DNA of 64,000 nt, taken from NCBI RefSeq assembly GCF_026248825.1, contig NZ_CP110973.1, forward strand, positions 496,001 through 560,000. The letters are read 5' to 3'. This document shows positions 8,817 to 16,549 of this stretch, one piece after another. Every line of letters begins with the position of its first letter. Within the stretch, counting starts at the first letter, position 1. The notes beneath the pieces are model-generated. The model saw only the letters and a program-made list of their open reading frames with translations, searched no databases and was not told where the DNA came from. The DNA is from Larkinella insperata. GTDB lineage: Bacteria; Bacteroidota; Bacteroidia; Cytophagales; Spirosomataceae. A program made the translations under genes and the position numbers.

Positions 8817-9833
8817 GTGAAAAATCAACCCGCTTCCTCTTTTTCGTTTTCCTCCATCAGTGCCCTGGCCGCCAGAGCCGGATTAGACTGGTTTTTGCTG
8901 GCGCTGCTCGGCATGATCGGGCTGGCGTACCTCTGGCCGACACCCGGTATTCAGGAAGGGCCGTTTTCGTTGTCGAATCTGGCCAACATCGGCGTCTCGG
9001 TCATCTTTTTTTTCTACGGCCTGCGGCTCAGTGGCGATAAACTGCGGGCGGGGCTGAGCAACTGGAAACTGCACTTCACAATCCACCTCACGACGTTTGT
9101 TATCTTTCCGCTGGTTGTTCTGGCCGGGCTACACCTGTTCGGCACCGACGAAAACCGGCTGCTGTGGCTGGGGGCTTTTTACGTGGCGGCCCTGCCCTCA
9201 ACGGTTTCGTCGTCCGTAGTCATGGTGTCTCTGGCGGGCGGCAATATTCCGGCGGCCATTTTCAACGCCAGCATCTCCAGCCTGATCGGCGTCTTTATAA
9301 CGCCCCTGTGGATGGGGCTGTTTCTGTCGACCGATTCGGCAGATTACGACCTGGGCAGTGTCATCGGCAAACTGGCCCTGCAGGTCATTGTGCCGGTGGT
9401 GCTGGGAATTGTGCTCAACCGCTGGCTGGGTGCCTGGGCCGAACAATACAAAAAGGCGCTGAGTAACTTCGACAAAATTGTCATTCTGGTGATCGTCTAT
9501 ACTTCGTTTTGCGAGTCTTTCGAGCGCCGGATGTTTCAGAGCCTGACGGCTTCGGATCTGGTGGTAGTGGGTGCCTGCATGCTGGGCCTGTTTTTCTTGA
9601 TCTACGGCCTGGTCAATCTGGCGAGTCGGCTGCTGGGCTTCAACCGCGCGGACCGGATTACGGCCTTATTCTGCGGCTCGAAAAAATCACTGGTGCAGGG
9701 CAGCGTCATGGTGACGGTTCTGTTTCCGGACAATGTTGTTGGTATCGTCCTGCTGCCCATCATGATGTACCACGCCTTGCAGTTAATTGCCGCCAGTGTG
9801 TTGGCGCAGAGCATGGCCCGGCGGCTGGCCTAG
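8817..9833 (+). CDS. Bile-acid:sodium symporter (SBF) family membrane transporter
   Basis: The frame opens with GTG at 8817 (338 aa). A later ATG would cut into the first helix (DWFLLALLGMIGLAYLWP), so GTG is preferred. Nine to ten hydrophobic helices are visible, including SVIFFFYGLRLSGDKL and the polar GSKKSLVQGSVM near the end. These are typical of the SBF-like (YfeH/DUF4137-type) branch of Na+-coupled organic anion transporters in the inner membrane. The substrate is unknown. It stands between an esterase gene and a sulfatase gene on the same strand, the sulfatase start being 34 bp after its stop, so it may import a product released by them. Confidence 0.88.
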   Translation: MKNQPASSFSFSSISALAARAGLDWFLLALLGMIGLAYLWPTPGIQEGPFSLSNLANIGVSVIFFFYGLRLSGDKLRAGLSNWKLHFTIHLTTFVIFPLVVLAGLHLFGTDENRLLWLGAFYVAALPSTVSSSVVMVSLAGGNIPAAIFNASISSLIGVFITPLWMGLFLSTDSADYDLGSVIGKLALQVIVPVVLGIVLNRWLGAWAEQYKKALSNFDKIVILVIVYTSFCESFERRMFQSLTASDLVVVGACMLGLFFLIYGLVNLASRLLGFNRADRITALFCGSKKSLVQGSVMVTVLFPDNVVGIVLLPIMMYHALQLIAASVLAQSMARRLA

Positions 9834-9867
9834 TTCTACGCAAAAATATCTCTTGGCTGATTGATAC

Positions 9868-11553
9868 ATGAAAAAGAAGCGCTTCCCATCCTCTTTCGTC
9901 GGCGTTCTGCTGCTGGCGGCAACGGCTTTTCTGATGGCTTTCAGCACAAGCCGATTGTATTTTCCGACGGCTGACAGCGGTTTGTCGTCTCCGAAAGCCG
10001 GCAAACGGCCCAACATTGTCCTGATCATGGCCGACGACATGGGTTACTCGGATCTGGGCTGCTACGGTTCGGAGATTCCAACCCCGAACCTGGATCAATT
10101 GGCGGGCAACGGTGTCCGGTTCACCCAGTTTTACAACACCGCCCGCTGCTGCCCCACCCGGGCGGCCCTGATGACCGGTTTGTTTCAGCACCAGGCGGGT
10201 ATCGGCCACATGACCAAAGAACCCGCCAACACCGTCAATTACGACTACGGCGTGTACGGCTACCGGGGCGAACTCAACCGCAACTGCGTCACGCTGGCGG
10301 AAGTACTGAAGTCGGCGGGCTACCATACGTACATGGCCGGTAAGTGGCACCTGGGTTCCAGCAATCCGGATTTGTACCCCCGCCAACGCGGATTCGACCG
10401 GTTTTACGGTTTGTTGTCGGGCGCCAGCAGCTACCTGAACCCCACGCAACCGCGCGGCATCTGGAACGAAAACGAACGGGTTGAAAAAGTAAACCAGCCG
10501 TTTTACACCACCGACGCCTTCACCGATAAAGCCATCTCGTTTCTGAGCGATCAGAAAGACGACCAGCCGTTTTTCCTGTACCTGGCCTTCACGGCTCCGC
10601 ACTGGCCGCTGCACGCCCTGCAAAACGACATTGACAAATTCCGGGGGCACTACCGGCAGGGCTGGGATGCGCTCCGGCAGCAACGGTTTCGGAAACAGGT
10701 AAAAATGGGCCTGGCGTCCGAGAAGTGGGGTCTTTCAGCGCGCCCGGAAACGTACCCGGCCTGGACGGCGCAGGACTCAGCCAAGCAGGGAGAAATGGAT
10801 TACCGCATGGCGGTGTATGCCGCCCAGATTTCCCGCATTGACCAGAACGTCGGCAAGGTGGTTAGTTACCTTAAAAAGGCCGGACAGCTGGACAATACGC
10901 TGCTGGTGTTTCTTTCCGACAACGGCGCCTGTCAGGAAGGCGGTATCCTGGGTGGCGGCAAGGTGACGGATATCAACGACGCGTCGAAGTGGGGCGCTAT
11001 TTCGTACGGGGCGGTGTGGGCCAACGCGTCGAACACGCCGTTCAAGGGTTTCAAGCACGTTTCCTACGAAGGCGGTATTTCCACCCCGCTGATTGTGCAT
11101 TACCCGGCAGGATTTAAACAGAAAGGCACAATTTCGACCACGCCGGGGTACCTGATCGACATCATGCCCACGTTTATGGAAGTCAGCGGAGCTACTTACC
11201 CGACGGAAGCCAACGGGCAGGCGATTCAGCCGATTGAGGGCAAAAGCCTGATGCCGGTGCTGACGAAGGGCGCGCGGCAGTTGCACGAGTACATGTACTG
11301 GGAGCACGAAAATCACCGCGCCATCCGGTTCGGCAAGTGGAAAGCCGTGAGTGCCATCGGTGCGCCGTGGGAATTGTACGACCTGGAAGCCGACCGCAGC
11401 GAGCAGCACAACCGGGCCGATGAGCAGCCCGACCTGATTAAAAAGCTCGACCAGCAGTGGACGACCTGGGCCAACACCCACCACGTTTTTCCGAAAGGAA
11501 CCATGAAGGCCGACTTCCGCAAGGAGTGGAATTTCTTTAAAACGGCGGAGTGA
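9868..11553 (+). CDS. Secreted arylsulfatase (formylglycine sulfatase), copy 1
   Basis: This 561-residue protein begins with an uncleaved-anchor or signal helix (FVGVLLLAATAFLMAFS). It then has the sulfatase N-terminal block NIVLIMADDMGYSDLGCYG with metal-binding aspartates. The modification site is Cys94-Cys-Pro-Thr-Arg98 in the C-x-P-x-R pattern, so Cys94 should become formylglycine. GKWHLG and LVFLSDNGA are further family blocks. It hydrolyses a sulfate ester outside the cytoplasm; the sugar or aryl substrate is not readable. No sulfatase-maturating enzyme gene lies in the window. It is the last gene of the 7024-11553 plus-strand run and resembles the sulfatase at 16550. Confidence 0.93.
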   Translation: MKKKRFPSSFVGVLLLAATAFLMAFSTSRLYFPTADSGLSSPKAGKRPNIVLIMADDMGYSDLGCYGSEIPTPNLDQLAGNGVRFTQFYNTARCCPTRAALMTGLFQHQAGIGHMTKEPANTVNYDYGVYGYRGELNRNCVTLAEVLKSAGYHTYMAGKWHLGSSNPDLYPRQRGFDRFYGLLSGASSYLNPTQPRGIWNENERVEKVNQPFYTTDAFTDKAISFLSDQKDDQPFFLYLAFTAPHWPLHALQNDIDKFRGHYRQGWDALRQQRFRKQVKMGLASEKWGLSARPETYPAWTAQDSAKQGEMDYRMAVYAAQISRIDQNVGKVVSYLKKAGQLDNTLLVFLSDNGACQEGGILGGGKVTDINDASKWGAISYGAVWANASNTPFKGFKHVSYEGGISTPLIVHYPAGFKQKGTISTTPGYLIDIMPTFMEVSGATYPTEANGQAIQPIEGKSLMPVLTKGARQLHEYMYWEHENHRAIRFGKWKAVSAIGAPWELYDLEADRSEQHNRADEQPDLIKKLDQQWTTWANTHHVFPKGTMKADFRKEWNFFKTAE

Positions 11554-11569
11554 TAGCCACGGGCAATTT

Positions 11570-11941
11570 TTAGAATTCAACGGTTACATCCAGTTTACCT
11601 TCTTTCGCACTAATGGGTACGTAGACAAAACTCAGTGAATAGTTTGTCGGCAAGGTGATGGTCCGGCTTTGTGTTTTTCGGTTTCGGCCTTTGTGTATTT
11701 TGATTTCGAAGTTACCCTTGCCTGATGGTAGAATCTCCCGTTCGGCCCCTCGGAGGTAAATGTAACCGTCGCCGTCCACTTCTCCTTCAACGGACAACTT
11801 CATTGGACTGTCAAACCGGGCTCTTCCTTCGTTTTTGAAGGAAAAGTACTGAACCTTACTCACATCTTCGATAGTATACTCTCGGGTCGATTGACAGCTT
11901 ATAAGTAAAAGGAGGAATAAATAGAAAATATTTCGCTTCAT
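11570..11941 (-). CDS. Small lipoprotein, unknown function
   Basis: The ATG at 11941 (123 aa) gives MKRNIFYLFLLLLISCQS, a textbook lipoprotein signal with lipobox LISC, so Cys16 should carry the lipid. An ATG seven codons earlier is less signal-like. The mature part is basic and predicted beta-rich, with phrases such as FEIKIHKGRNRKTQSRTITL and a final KEGKLDVTVEF, which fits a small beta-sandwich. No family is recognised. It converges with the sulfatase gene, 16 bp apart. Lower GC than its neighbours and a short length are consistent with a recently gained or fast-evolving gene. Confidence 0.65.
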   Translation of the reverse strand: MKRNIFYLFLLLLISCQSTREYTIEDVSKVQYFSFKNEGRARFDSPMKLSVEGEVDGDGYIYLRGAEREILPSGKGNFEIKIHKGRNRKTQSRTITLPTNYSLSFVYVPISAKEGKLDVTVEF

Positions 11942-12005
11942 TGCTGTAGTATGGCGGTTCATAACCCCGCCAAAGTTAAAGAGAAGGTTTCTGTTCCTAT
12001 GCGAC

Positions 12006-12019
12006 TCTAACTTGTTAGA
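12006..12019. promoter_or_regulatory. Short palindrome in a divergent promoter region
   Basis: TCTAAC-TT-GTTAGA is a perfect 6-bp-arm inverted repeat between the divergent small lipoprotein gene (start 11941) and the frameshifted secreted gene (start 12078). Its place fits an operator, but it is short enough to occur by chance. Confidence 0.3.
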
Positions 12020-12077
12020 ATTGTCAAACCATTTGTAATGGATCTTTCAACGGGCAGATTTTCAAAAACGATTAGTC

Positions 12078-12439
12078 ATGAAAAAAGTCCTTCTCCTATT
12101 CAGTTTTTAGCCGCCCTCTCTTATCATGATTTGCCCTCTAATGCAGCAACCCATCCGTTTAGCAATCCAATAAAAGACTTAGGTTGGCTAGAAGACACGC
12201 TAGCCAATTATGATAGATACCCCGGAAGCTTAGTAGTTATGCAGGCTACGTATCAAAAACAACCCGTTTTTTGGATTAATACTTTTTCGCGTCCGGACGG
12301 CGGAATCGCAACTATGTACCGGTGTAACGGGTCTATCCTCTGCAAGTTTAGCTTCACCAGATGGGGTGAGTCAGGCGGTTGTGGCGCTATTTTCAAAGCA
12401 CTGAAATGCTCGAAAATGATTTACGAGGAGAAACGGTAA
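12078..12439 (+). pseudogene. Small secreted protein gene broken by a 1-base frameshift in a T run
   Basis: The ATG at 12078 encodes MKKVLLLFSF and then hits TAG at 12108-12110, directly after five T residues (12104-12108). One more T would continue the frame as ..FSFLAALSYHDLPSN and join a long open frame to 12439. That would restore a normal signal peptide and a secreted protein of about 120 aa. The only other start for the long frame is an ATG at 12038, whose N-terminus is not signal-like. The mature part has paired cysteines (CNGSILC and GGCGAIFKALKC). The family is not recognised; it looks like other small Cytophagales exported proteins. Either a real pseudogene, a phase-variable run, or a sequencing error. 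Confidence 0.55.
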
Positions 12440-12606
12440 CAGTGTCCTTCTGCCCCACCACAATAAATCCCATCGCCCAAACCTCGAACTCATGACCAAC
12501 TGAGTTTTGAATGGTCAGGCTGTTCTTGCTTCAACCAGGGGCATTCCCCAACCTTTCTACGCTTATGGGAATCTCTATACCAAAAGTTATCTCAAATGCC
12601 GGAAGA

Positions 12607-13098
12607 ATGCGCCTGTCAACATTTGCCTCGCTACTCGCCGTAGCCGCCCTGTTCGGTCTTGGGGCCTGCAACAAAAGTAACGACGCAGTGACCGGGGGAC
12701 CGGCGGTGGCCGCCATGCGGGCTAGGCTGCAGTTACTGGAGGGAACGTGGCGCCTGGCCAACTACCGGAAGCAGCCGTTGCCGCCAAAGCAGCAGAACCG
12801 GGTGACGCTGAACCTGGCCAACCATTCGGGCGACTCCCTGCCGGCTCGCGGTACCAGCTTTGTGAATCGGTACGGAGGAACCCTGAAAATCGACCAAGCC
12901 AACGGGTTGTCGGTTCTGAAAGACGGCTTCTTTACCACCGAAAGAGCCGGGCCGCGGGACGATCAGCAGGCCGAAGAGCAGTATTACCGCAACTTGTCGA
13001 AAGCAACGTATTTCGATTTCAATGGTTCCGGTCAGTTGCTGCTGTACCTCGGCGATAAAGATCACCCCGACACGGAAGTGCTGATTTTCGCGCGGTAA
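12607..13098 (+). CDS. Lipoprotein with lipocalin/META-like mature domain
   Basis: I start at the ATG at 12607 (163 aa) since it gives MRLSTFASLLAVAALFGLGACNKS, a lipoprotein signal with lipobox LGAC. A longer open frame upstream lacks a signal. The mature part has LQLLEGTWRLANYRKQPLPP, the opening strand seen in META/HslJ-like and lipocalin-like small lipoproteins, followed by more beta strands (GGTLKIDQANG, YFDFNGSGQLLLYLGD). The function is unknown; such proteins sit in the periplasm or on the outer membrane. It lies alone between the frameshifted gene and a convergent Spy-like gene. Confidence 0.7.
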   Translation: MRLSTFASLLAVAALFGLGACNKSNDAVTGGPAVAAMRARLQLLEGTWRLANYRKQPLPPKQQNRVTLNLANHSGDSLPARGTSFVNRYGGTLKIDQANGLSVLKDGFFTTERAGPRDDQQAEEQYYRNLSKATYFDFNGSGQLLLYLGDKDHPDTEVLIFAR

Positions 13099-13105
13099 AA
13101 ACAAA

Positions 13106-13134
13106 AACGGGAAAGCGAAAACCGCTTCCCCGTT
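13106..13134 (-). terminator. Hairpin terminator between convergent genes
   Basis: AACGGGAAAGCG (13106-13117) pairs with CGCTTCCCCGTT (13123-13134) with one mismatch. In the minus direction it is followed by TTTTTGTTTTTA, so it best serves the Spy-like gene at 13225, and may also stop the lipoprotein gene ending at 13098. Confidence 0.6.
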
Positions 13135-13224
13135 CCAACGAGACGGTGGGTATGCTACTCAGGAAACGGCCTGATCCTCCAACCAGAACCGTACCCTGAG
13201 TATGGACTCAACTACTACTGTTCA

Positions 13225-13650
13225 TTAGTACCGGCGACCGTAGTAACCCCGGTCGTTCCGGCGGTATTGTTGTTGGTAAGCAAAAAGTCTTTCGCGTTGC
13301 GACGGGGTCAGTACCGACATCATTTCCTGATTTTTCCGGCGCAGGGTATATTGATAGGCTCGCGGATCACGACGGCGGGCCGCTTCCATTTCGCGGTAGT
13401 CGTACCGGTCTTCAATGCGTTTCAGTTCGCGCTCCTGCCGACGCGACAGGCCGACAATGGCGTCCAGCCGGTCGATCCGGATGTCTTCCTGAAAATCGTC
13501 ACGCCGTTGGTTGTCATAATCCCGCCGTTGGTTATCGTAACTCCGGCTGTCGTACCGGGGGTCGGGGTAACGATCATATCCGCGTTGCGCCATGGCGCTT
13601 CCAGTGCTTAATACGGCTAAGGTAAAGAGAGTGACGAGGGTCGTTTTCAT
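13225..13650 (-). CDS. Small secreted Spy/CpxP-like (LTxxQ) protein, paralogue B
   Basis: The ATG at 13650 gives 141 aa with signal MKTTLVTLFTLAVLSTGSAMAQ. The mature protein starts with a Tyr/Arg/Asp-rich stretch containing a near repeat (YDNQRRDYDNQRRDD). The core QEDIRIDRLDAIVGLSRRQE is almost the same as in the protein at 5841-6248, and LTPSQRERLFAYQQ is the LTxxQ-like motif. It ends YYGRRY. An envelope-stress chaperone-like role is inferred from the Spy/CpxP resemblance. The strongest point is shared regulation: tandem 21-bp-period repeats at 13743-13798 lie 92 bp before the start, at almost the same distance as in the paralogue. Confidence 0.8.
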   Translation of the reverse strand: MKTTLVTLFTLAVLSTGSAMAQRGYDRYPDPRYDSRSYDNQRRDYDNQRRDDFQEDIRIDRLDAIVGLSRRQERELKRIEDRYDYREMEAARRRDPRAYQYTLRRKNQEMMSVLTPSQRERLFAYQQQYRRNDRGYYGRRY

Positions 13651-13742
13651 GGTTGGTCGTGTTAACTTGTTGTTTATGTCTCTTAGAAGCACAACCAGAG
13701 AAAACGTTTAATCCACTTTTATCTTTTTTTCTCACAATCCGG

Positions 13743-13798
13743 TTTTCACCGACCAACGGCTCTTTTTTACCCCTTAACTCCGGATTTTTATCGGTTAA
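13743..13798 (-). promoter_or_regulatory. Three direct repeats, 21-bp period (LytTR-type spacing)
   Basis: In the gene direction TTAACCGATAAAAA (from 13798), TTAAGGGGTAAAAAA (from 13777) and TTGGTCGGTGAAAA (from 13756) recur exactly every 21 bp. The last copy and its neighbour share GGTTTTCACCGA plus an ACC after a T run, with identical 23-bp offset, with the element before the paralogue at 6248. A LytTR-family activator site is the best guess. Confidence 0.6.
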
Positions 13799-13934
13799 TA
13801 ATTTATGGCCAATCCCGGCAACAGAAACAGTCGGGATTGGCAAGCGTTTTAAGCTGTTTGCTCAGAAAAGCGGTTGATTGGCAACATTCCGCGGCCGGGG
13901 CGGTTGAGTATAATCAACACAAAGACAAGACACA

Positions 13935-14966
13935 ATGAATTTATCCAGCACGAACAAAATAGGCTTGTGGGGATTAGCCGGAATCGGCGCCATTCTGGCG
14001 ACCAAGGCGCTGCTGAACCACTTGCGGAAAATGGAATTTCGGGGTAAAACCGTAGTGATAACTGGCGGTTCGCGGGGGCTCGGCCTGGTGCTGGCCCGTC
14101 AGTTTGCCCAGGAAGGGGCCAATCTGGCCATTTGTGCCCGGGATCAGGACGAACTGGAACGTGCCCAGGCCGATCTTGAGTTGAACGGCGTCACGGTTTT
14201 TACGTATACCTGCGATGTTACTGACCGAGACGAGGTTACCGAATTCATTCAGACCGTTGAGCAGGAAGTCGGCCCGATCGACGTGTTGGTCAACAACGCG
14301 GGTACCATTCTGGTAACTCCTGTTGAACACGCCACGGAAGAAGATTTCCGGGAGGTGATGGAAACAAACTTCTGGTCGGCTTTTCACACGATCAACGCGG
14401 TGTTGCCCCGAATGCAGACACGCCGGGCGGGCCGCATCGTCAACATTGCGTCCTTTGGCGGAAAAGTATCTTTCCCGCATCTGTTGCCCTATACAACCAG
14501 CAAGTTTGCGCTCGTGGGCTACTCCGAAGGTTTGCGCGCCGAATTGATGAAAGACGGTATTTATGTCACGACGGTTTGTCCGGGACTGATGCGGACGGGC
14601 AGCCCGCGGAACGCTTACTTCAAAGGGCAGAACGAGAAGGAATACGCCTGGTTTAAAATTGGCGACTCGCTGCCGGGTTTGTCGAAAAGCGCCGAGGAAA
14701 GCGCCCGGCAGATTCTGGAAGCGTGCCGTTACGGCCAGGCCGAACTGATTATTTCGCTGCCCGCCAAACTGGCCACGGCCATACACGGTTTTGCGCCGGG
14801 TCTGACGGCCGAAGTCTTATCCGTTATTAACATGTTGTTACCGGCTCCCGGTGGCATCGGTGATCAACGCGCTCAGGGCAAAGACAGCGAAACGTCCGTC
14901 ACCCGTTCGGTGTTCACAACCCTGACCGACGATGCGGCCGAAGCCAACAACCAGTATCAGTGGTAA
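13935..14966 (+). CDS. SDR-family oxidoreductase with N-terminal hydrophobic segment
   Basis: The 343-residue protein has a short hydrophobic N-terminus (IGLWGLAGIGAILATKALL), then a classical short-chain dehydrogenase: TGGSRGLG (43-50, Rossmann glycine motif), NNAG (120-123), Ser173, Tyr186 and Lys190 (YTTSK). It should be an NAD(P)(H)-dependent oxidoreductase, perhaps membrane-attached; the substrate is unknown. Length exceeds the usual 250 aa because of the leader helix and a C-terminal tail of about 70 residues. The promoter region has a small inverted repeat, GTTGA-N6-TCAAC, at 13903-13918. It is monocistronic, with its own terminator. Confidence 0.88.
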   Translation: MNLSSTNKIGLWGLAGIGAILATKALLNHLRKMEFRGKTVVITGGSRGLGLVLARQFAQEGANLAICARDQDELERAQADLELNGVTVFTYTCDVTDRDEVTEFIQTVEQEVGPIDVLVNNAGTILVTPVEHATEEDFREVMETNFWSAFHTINAVLPRMQTRRAGRIVNIASFGGKVSFPHLLPYTTSKFALVGYSEGLRAELMKDGIYVTTVCPGLMRTGSPRNAYFKGQNEKEYAWFKIGDSLPGLSKSAEESARQILEACRYGQAELIISLPAKLATAIHGFAPGLTAEVLSVINMLLPAPGGIGDQRAQGKDSETSVTRSVFTTLTDDAAEANNQYQW

Positions 14967-15007
14967 CCACTCAAGCGGCTTCTAAAAAAGACAACACCTA
15001 ATAGTCT

Positions 15008-15038
15008 GGCGATTGCCCCTGGGGTGATCGCCTTTTTT
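15008..15038 (+). terminator. Rho-independent terminator of the SDR gene
   Basis: GGCGAT (15008-15013) pairs with ATCGCC (15027-15032), with a GC-rich inner helix (CCC/GGG), and six T follow at 15033-15038. Confidence 0.8.
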
Positions 15039-15099
15039 GCATTTGCTCCTTCCCAAACTTCTCTGTAAGTTGTCCGTCCAATGCATTCCTGAACGGCCT

Positions 15100-16170
15100 A
15101 TGAAACGATTTATTCTACCCGCGCTGACCCTCTTTTTGGCGCTTCTGATCACCTGCCGCGCCCATAGCCAGACCGCTCCGCCCCGTAAAGGCACCGCCGA
15201 ACGCATCAACGTGCACGGTAAGGGACTGGAGGGTAACCTCTCCGGCGATTCGCCCGACCGCGAGGTTTCGGTTTACCTGCCGCCGAGTTACAAAAGCGAT
15301 AAAAACCGTCGCTACCCGGTGCTGTACCTGCTGCACGGTTTTACGGACAACGACGCGCAGTGGTACGGCTTCACCAAACACTGGATCAACCTGCCGGACG
15401 TGGTCGATAAAGCCTTTGCGGACCCCGCCGTGCGCGAGATGATCATTGTAACGCCCAACGCCTACACCCGGTTTTTCGGTAGTTTTTACTCCAACTCCAT
15501 CACCACCGGCAACTGGGAGGACTTCGTCGCCAAAGAACTGGTGAGTTACATCGACAGCCACTACCGCACCATCCCGAATGCCGCCAGCCGGGGCCTGACG
15601 GGCCACTCGATGGGCGGTTACGGTACGATGCGGATCGGCCAGAAATACCCGGAGATTTTCTCCAGCATCTACCTGCTGAGCCCTTGTTGCATGAACATCG
15701 GCATTCACACCAACCGCTCGGAAGAAGCCGCCCGAAAACTGGAAGCCATCCAGACGATTGAGGAAGTTCAAAAGGCCGATTTCGGCACCAAAGCCGCTTT
15801 TGCGACCTCGGCTTCCTGGTCGCCCAATCCTTCAAACCCGCCTTTTTACCTGGATTTACCGACGAAAAACGGCCAGCTTCAGCCGATGGTCATGGCCAAG
15901 TGGGCCGCCAACACGCCGTTGGCGATGATTGATCAGTACATCCCGAATTTAAAGAAATTAAACGCGATTGCGTTCGATGCCGGCTCGAAGGACGAGAGCA
16001 TTGCCGCCAGCATCAAAGTTCTGGACGGTGTGCTGAACGAATACAAAATCAAACACACCTACGAAGAATACGAGGGCGATCACGTTAACCGGATTGCGGA
16101 GCGGATGGAGAAAAAGGTGCTGCAATTTTTTTCAAAAAATCTGTCGTTCGAGCAGCCCAAACGAAAGTAA
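15100..16170 (+). CDS. Secreted esterase, esterase D/CE1 family
   Basis: The ATG at 15100 (356 aa) begins a signal peptide (MKRFILPALTLFLALLITCRAHSQ); an upstream in-frame start lies inside the terminator region and is not used. The fold is alpha/beta hydrolase of the putative esterase family (PF00756): PVLYLLHGFTD for the oxyanion region, TGHSMGGYG for the nucleophile Ser, and a final YEGDHVNR with the catalytic His. Relatives include feruloyl and acetylxylan esterases and S-formylglutathione hydrolase; export argues for a polysaccharide substrate. It lies just before the second sulfatase gene, separated by one small convergent gene, repeating the esterase-sulfatase pairing seen at 7-11.5 kb. 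Confidence 0.88.
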   Translation: MKRFILPALTLFLALLITCRAHSQTAPPRKGTAERINVHGKGLEGNLSGDSPDREVSVYLPPSYKSDKNRRYPVLYLLHGFTDNDAQWYGFTKHWINLPDVVDKAFADPAVREMIIVTPNAYTRFFGSFYSNSITTGNWEDFVAKELVSYIDSHYRTIPNAASRGLTGHSMGGYGTMRIGQKYPEIFSSIYLLSPCCMNIGIHTNRSEEAARKLEAIQTIEEVQKADFGTKAAFATSASWSPNPSNPPFYLDLPTKNGQLQPMVMAKWAANTPLAMIDQYIPNLKKLNAIAFDAGSKDESIAASIKVLDGVLNEYKIKHTYEEYEGDHVNRIAERMEKKVLQFFSKNLSFEQPKRK

Positions 16171-16180
16171 AATCCATAAG

Positions 16181-16223
16181 AAAGCCCAATGCAGTTTCTT
16201 GATGAGACTACACTGGGCTTTTT
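16181..16223 (+). terminator. Terminator of the esterase gene
   Basis: AAAGCCCA (16181-16188) and TGGGCTTT (16214-16221) form an 8-bp stem followed by more T residues. It may work in both directions, since the convergent lipoprotein gene ends at 16235. Confidence 0.75.
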
Positions 16224-16234
16224 GTCAACAAAAA

Positions 16235-16471
16235 CTACTCTTTGCGTGTCGAGTCTTTTGCCAATTCTCTATAATCCTGACGAGCGGAGTCCAGCTCGGC
16301 CTGTTCTTCTCTTACCTCGCTGGTGTCGCCTTCTTTCTGTTCCTCAACGACATCTTTGTATTCTTCCCGGACTTCTTCGGATTTTTTCTCCGTCTTAGAC
16401 TGACAGGCCAACTGGGTGGTCGCTGCCAAAAGGGCCAGTGACAGCCCGCATATCCATTGTTTCGTTTTCAT
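16235..16471 (-). CDS. Very short charged lipoprotein
   Basis: The ATG at 16471 gives 78 aa: signal MKTKQWICGLSLALLAATTQLACQS with lipobox LAC, then about 50 residues that are almost all Glu, Lys, Arg, Asp and Gln (KTEKKSEEVREEYKDVVEEQ). This should form a single long helix or coiled coil. No family is recognised. Small helical lipoproteins of this kind can tether or brace envelope layers (compare Lpp in enterobacteria), but there is no direct sign of that here. It is divergent from the sulfatase gene at 16550. Confidence 0.7.
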   Translation of the reverse strand: MKTKQWICGLSLALLAATTQLACQSKTEKKSEEVREEYKDVVEEQKEGDTSEVREEQAELDSARQDYRELAKDSTRKE

Positions 16472-16549
16472 AGCCTTGCTAAAAATTGCTTTCGGGAATA
16501 ACTTCCGGCCCTTGCGGTTTGTTTGAAAACCGGCTAACAAATTGATAGG

